Part shown: one piece after another, positions 6,182 to 8,199 of the stretch
How positions within the stretch are numbered: position 1 is the first letter of the stretch
Layout of the letters: every line of letters begins with the position of its first letter
Source: CAZBUB01 sp046546355
GTDB taxonomy: Bacteria; Desulfobacterota; Desulfovibrionia; Desulfovibrionales; Desulfothermaceae
Direction: 5' to 3'
DNA length: 8,199 bases
Assembly: GCA_046546355.1 (NCBI GenBank)
Contig: JBKGXZ010000080.1
Location: 1 to 8,199, forward strand
Notes under the pieces: model-generated
The model's database searches: none
The model's input: the letters and a program-made list of their open reading frames with translations, nothing else
What the model was told of the DNA's origin: nothing
Translations under genes and position numbers: made by a program

Positions 6182-7072
6182 ATGTTGTATAACAAGCAGA
6201 AGCAGAGCACATTTCGTCCGGCAGCCATGCTGAAGCATTCCCGGCCACCGCTTGTTTTGCTGGTTATGCTTTTGGCCTTAGTCATGCTGCAGCTCAAGCA
6301 GGTCCAGGCTGATGATCCCTGGCAGGAGTTGCAGAACGGACTGGAGCTGAGCACAGGCAAGGAGCTATGCGCACAGACTGAGGATTCCTGTTCAGGGCTG
6401 GTAGTGCTCAGGATAGATCCAGAGCAGTACCAGCTCTTGCTGTTATCCGCCTCCGAGAAGGGACAGAGCAAGAGAACTCTTAAGGGTTGGGCCAGGGAAT
6501 ACAATCTGCAGGCAGTAATCAACGCTGGGATGTTCTGGGAGGACCTGCAGACCAGCGTTGGATTTATGAAAAACTTCGAGCATCTGAACAACCAAGCCAT
6601 TCACCCGGAATTCAATGCCTTCCTGGCTTTCAATCCTGTGTCCAGCAAATTTCCTGCTGTGCAGCTGGTAGACAAGAAAAACCAGCCCCAATGGGAGGAT
6701 GTGTTGAAAGACTACCAGAGCGTGGTGCAGAGCTATCGGATGATCAGTAACCAAGGCAAAAATGTCTGGGAGCAAAACGACAAGAGCTATAGCGTGGCTA
6801 GCGTAGGACTGGACCAGGAAGGCAGGCTGCTGTTCATCTTCAGCGAGCAACCCAGGAATATCTATGATTTGAACAAAATCCTGCTGAAGCTGCCCCTGGG
6901 GATCCAGAGCTGCATGTTCATGGAGGGCGGCCCTACAGCGGGTCTGTATGTGGATGCCGGAGCTGAAAGCCGCTCCTGGCAGGGCGTTTCTGAATCCAGC
7001 TTGTGGTCCAGCAAGCCGGGCAACTATACCAAGGTGCCCAATGTATTGGGTGTCGCCAAAAGAAAGGAATAA
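6182..7072 (+). CDS. Exported phosphodiester glycosidase-family (NAGPA/DUF2233-like) protein
   Basis: Recognisable as a member of the phosphodiester glycosidase family, named for the mammalian mannose-6-phosphate uncovering enzyme; bacterial substrates are mostly unknown. From ATG 6182 it has 296 residues. There is a long basic N-region, a hydrophobic core (24-36) and a likely signal-peptidase site VQA/DD (after 43), so the product should be periplasmic. Two family landmarks are visible: INAGMFW (N114-W119) and MEGGPTAGLY (from 247), where many relatives have LDGG. Two cysteines in the early mature part (LCAQ, DSCS) could form a disulfide. Start choice: ATG 6182 has AAGGA eight bases upstream. 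GTG 6155 with GGAG at 6146-6149 would add nine residues; ATG 6227 would give a more ordinary signal peptide but lacks a ribosome site. It lies 59 bases after dapB and 5 before lolA, so probably in their operon. Substrate unknown. Confidence 0.8.
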   Translation: MLYNKQKQSTFRPAAMLKHSRPPLVLLVMLLALVMLQLKQVQADDPWQELQNGLELSTGKELCAQTEDSCSGLVVLRIDPEQYQLLLLSASEKGQSKRTLKGWAREYNLQAVINAGMFWEDLQTSVGFMKNFEHLNNQAIHPEFNAFLAFNPVSSKFPAVQLVDKKNQPQWEDVLKDYQSVVQSYRMISNQGKNVWEQNDKSYSVASVGLDQEGRLLFIFSEQPRNIYDLNKILLKLPLGIQSCMFMEGGPTAGLYVDAGAESRSWQGVSESSLWSSKPGNYTKVPNVLGVAKRKE

Positions 7073-7077
7073 AATAT

Positions 7078-7734
7078 ATGTACAGGATAATTGCATGCTG
7101 TCTGCTGCTCTTGGTGCTGCTTTTCTCAGGCATTGCGGTGCAGGCAACTGAGGACGCCACCCAGAAGCTGCAGGAGAATTATCAGGATTTGCAGGATTTT
7201 CGGGCGGATTTCGAACAGAGGCTGACCAATGCTTCCAGCGGGGAGGTGGAAAAGCGTAAAGGGCAGGTCAAGTTCCGCAGGCCTGACTTGCTGCGCCTGG
7301 AGGCCACAGAGCCTGAAGAAGAGCTGCTGCTTTTGGACGGAAAATACGTCTGGCAGTATTTTCCCTTGGATAAGGTAGCTTACAAGCATCCACTGCAGGA
7401 CAAGGTGGAATCCCAGACCTTGCTTAAGCTCCTGACCGGGGATCTGGACCCAGGACAGGAATTCCTGGTGCAGTCCCAGGAAGAACAGTCAAACGGCCTG
7501 CTCAAGATTGTCCTGGAACCCAGAGATCCAGATCCTGAGCTGGTGCGGGCCACCATCTGGTTGGACCAGGAGCTGGATTTTGTGCGCAAGCTGGTCCTGC
7601 AGGACTTCTTCGGCAACAAGAACCGTATTGAGCTGAGCAATCTGGAGCTCAATGTAGGCCTGGATGCTGATGAATTTGAATTCTCGCCAGATGACGAGGT
7701 GGAGATCATGGATAATACCCAGGGAGCCAATTGA
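7078..7734 (+). CDS. lolA: Outer-membrane lipoprotein carrier protein LolA
   Basis: LolA is the periplasmic chaperone that accepts lipoproteins from the LolCDE transporter and carries them to the outer membrane. From ATG 7078 it has 218 residues (E. coli precursor about 203). The N terminus is a signal peptide: MYR, a hydrophobic core to about 19, and a cleavage site VQA/TE after 23. The mature part has the family's pattern: an amphipathic helix with QDFRADFEQRL, then alternating beta strands including GQVKFRRPDLLRLE and DGKYVWQYFPLDKVAY, the half-barrel that holds acyl chains. AAAGGA (7063-7068) lies nine bases before ATG 7078. The longer frame from 7003 lies inside the previous gene and would bury the signal peptide. 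The C-terminal third is acidic. The paired cysteines C7-C8 lie in the hydrophobic core and do not form a lipobox. Confidence 0.9.
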   Translation: MYRIIACCLLLLVLLFSGIAVQATEDATQKLQENYQDLQDFRADFEQRLTNASSGEVEKRKGQVKFRRPDLLRLEATEPEEELLLLDGKYVWQYFPLDKVAYKHPLQDKVESQTLLKLLTGDLDPGQEFLVQSQEEQSNGLLKIVLEPRDPDPELVRATIWLDQELDFVRKLVLQDFFGNKNRIELSNLELNVGLDADEFEFSPDDEVEIMDNTQGAN

Positions 7735-7782
7735 AGGACCTGCTGGTTGTTTGTAAAGCTTGGCATAGCACACACTGGACAC

Positions 7783-8152
7783 CCAGCTAAACACGGCTTT
7801 GCTGTAGACCTATGGTCTATTTAGCCTGGTAAACCGTGGGTAAGGAAGTTGTCCGCATCACCAATGCTAAGAAAAGGAATTGTTGTTCTGTGCTCAAACA
7901 GCTTACGCCCAGTTTATAAAGCCCCCGGACCCTGGATATTCGGCGGTGCGCTTAGATTTTCCAGCTTTATCAGGTGCTGAATAGTTACGCCTAAAGAAAA
8001 GTCCCGTCCGGGAGACTGCGATTAACCCCTAGGTCCTGTTGCTTGCCGGCAACTCGTGAAGACCGTCATAGGAAGGGTTGAACTATGTGCCTGCGGCTTT
8101 GCAGGCATGATGGCTATTTATTGCTCCCACGCTCTGCGTGGGAGTTTTTTTT
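7783..8152 (+). ncRNA. Large structured non-coding RNA, candidate orphan omega-RNA (HEARO-like)
   Basis: No convincing protein gene lies in this stretch, but it is dense with pairings. A pseudoknot: CCAGCTAAA (7783-7791) pairs with TTTAGCCTGG (7820-7829, one bulge), enclosing hairpin TAGACC/GGTCTA, while CACGG (7792-7796) in the same loop pairs outside with CCGTG (7834-7838). Then hairpin GCAT/ATGC (7855-7867); a long-range stem CCCGGAC (7924-7930) with GTCCGGG (8006-8012); a compound hairpin 8024-8079 (AACCC/GGGTT, CTA/TAG, GGTC/GACC, GTTGC/GCAAC); hairpin TGCCTGC/GCAGGCA (8088-8107); and a terminator at 8124-8152. The size, pseudoknot, position after an operon and REP-like tail resemble HEARO RNAs, the omega-RNAs of IscB/IsrB, which often occur without their protein gene. 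RNase P, 6S and SRP signatures are absent. That it is a structured RNA is well supported; the family is a guess. The 5' end may reach back to about 7745. Confidence 0.6.
8124..8152 (+). terminator. Strong Rho-independent terminator
   Basis: CTCCCACGC (8124-8132), loop TCT, GCGTGGGAG (8136-8144), followed directly by eight T's (8145-8152): a perfect 9-bp stem with a U-tract. It ends whatever plus-strand transcript covers 7735-8123, either the structured RNA alone or the ligA-lolA transcript reading through. Hairpins of the type CCCACGC-TCTGCGTGGG also occur as dispersed REP-like repeats in many proteobacteria (from memory). Confidence 0.85.
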
Positions 8153-8191
8153 GACCGCTCCTGCGGTCTCTTTATGGACGCAGGAGCGTCC
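8153..8191. repeat. Two hairpins that are also inverted copies of each other
   Basis: GACCGC-TCCT-GCGGTC (8153-8168) and GGACGC-AGGA-GCGTCC (8176-8191) each form a 6-bp stem with a 4-base loop. The 10-base core CGCTCCTGCG of the first is the exact reverse complement of CGCAGGAGCG in the second, so the pair can fold either as two small hairpins or as one larger one. The arrangement resembles a REP cluster or transposon-end structure continuing beyond the window. Confidence 0.7.
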
Positions 8192-8199
8192 AGCGGATA

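Noticed and set aside
7003..7077. Upstream start for lolA
   Set aside because: It would overlap the preceding gene and place 25 extra residues before a clear signal peptide; ATG 7078 has a good ribosome site.
7078..7146. Lipoprotein signal for LolA because of C7-C8
   Set aside because: The cysteines sit at the start of the hydrophobic core, not at a cleavage site; a normal VQA/TE signal-peptidase I site follows.
7864..7980. 38-codon reading frame starting MLRKGIVVLC inside the structured region
   Set aside because: No ribosome site, no recognisable family, and it crosses segments involved in RNA stems.
7735..8152. RNase P RNA, 6S RNA, SRP RNA or a group II intron
   Set aside because: The universal GAGGAAAGTCC of RNase P, the 6S bubble motifs, the SRP GNAR apical loop and a group II domain V were looked for and not seen.

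Overview
The window reads as ordinary chromosomal DNA of a Gram-negative sulfate-reducer-like bacterium, most likely a deltaproteobacterium of the Desulfovibrionales. Three things point there: the tmRNA encodes the tag peptide ANDYDYALAA, close to Desulfovibrio-type tags as I remember them; there is a LolA lipoprotein carrier, so the cell has an outer membrane; and the UvrB, LigA and DapB sequences look deltaproteobacterial. This placement comes from family knowledge, not from a database search.

Layout. Positions 1-171 hold a 25-bp perfect inverted repeat that serves as a terminator. On the minus strand, ssrA (tmRNA, 172-529) and a CAU-anticodon tRNA (592-668) lie in tandem, with a terminator hairpin between them and a recognisable promoter ahead of the tRNA. 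Positions 700-1029 form a divergent intergenic region with a REP/MITE-like pair of inverted palindromes and a second, operator-like palindrome ahead of uvrB. On the plus strand follow uvrB (1030-3030), a 240-base gap built largely from short periodic arrays (period 8, then 7, then 6), and a tight cluster: ligA (3271-5328), dapB (4-base overlap), an exported phosphodiester-glycosidase-family protein (59-base gap) and lolA (5-base gap).

After lolA there is no protein gene. Positions 7783-8152 instead show dense RNA-like structure: a pseudoknot, nested long-range stems, a 56-base compound hairpin, a GC-rich hairpin, and a strong Rho-independent terminator with eight T's. Two further hairpins that are also complementary to each other follow, up to the window end. 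This is the most interesting part. The best guess is a large structured non-coding RNA, possibly an orphan omega-RNA/HEARO-type element of the IscB/IsrB (IS200/IS605-related) world, but no IscB/IsrB gene lies inside the window and the family assignment is not proven.

Functionally, uvrB and ligA belong to DNA repair and replication (damage verification in nucleotide excision repair; nick sealing). dapB makes tetrahydrodipicolinate for lysine and peptidoglycan. The last two genes encode exported proteins acting in the periplasm. tmRNA rescues stalled ribosomes. Apart from the three small arrays and the 3' RNA region, the window is conventional housekeeping DNA.
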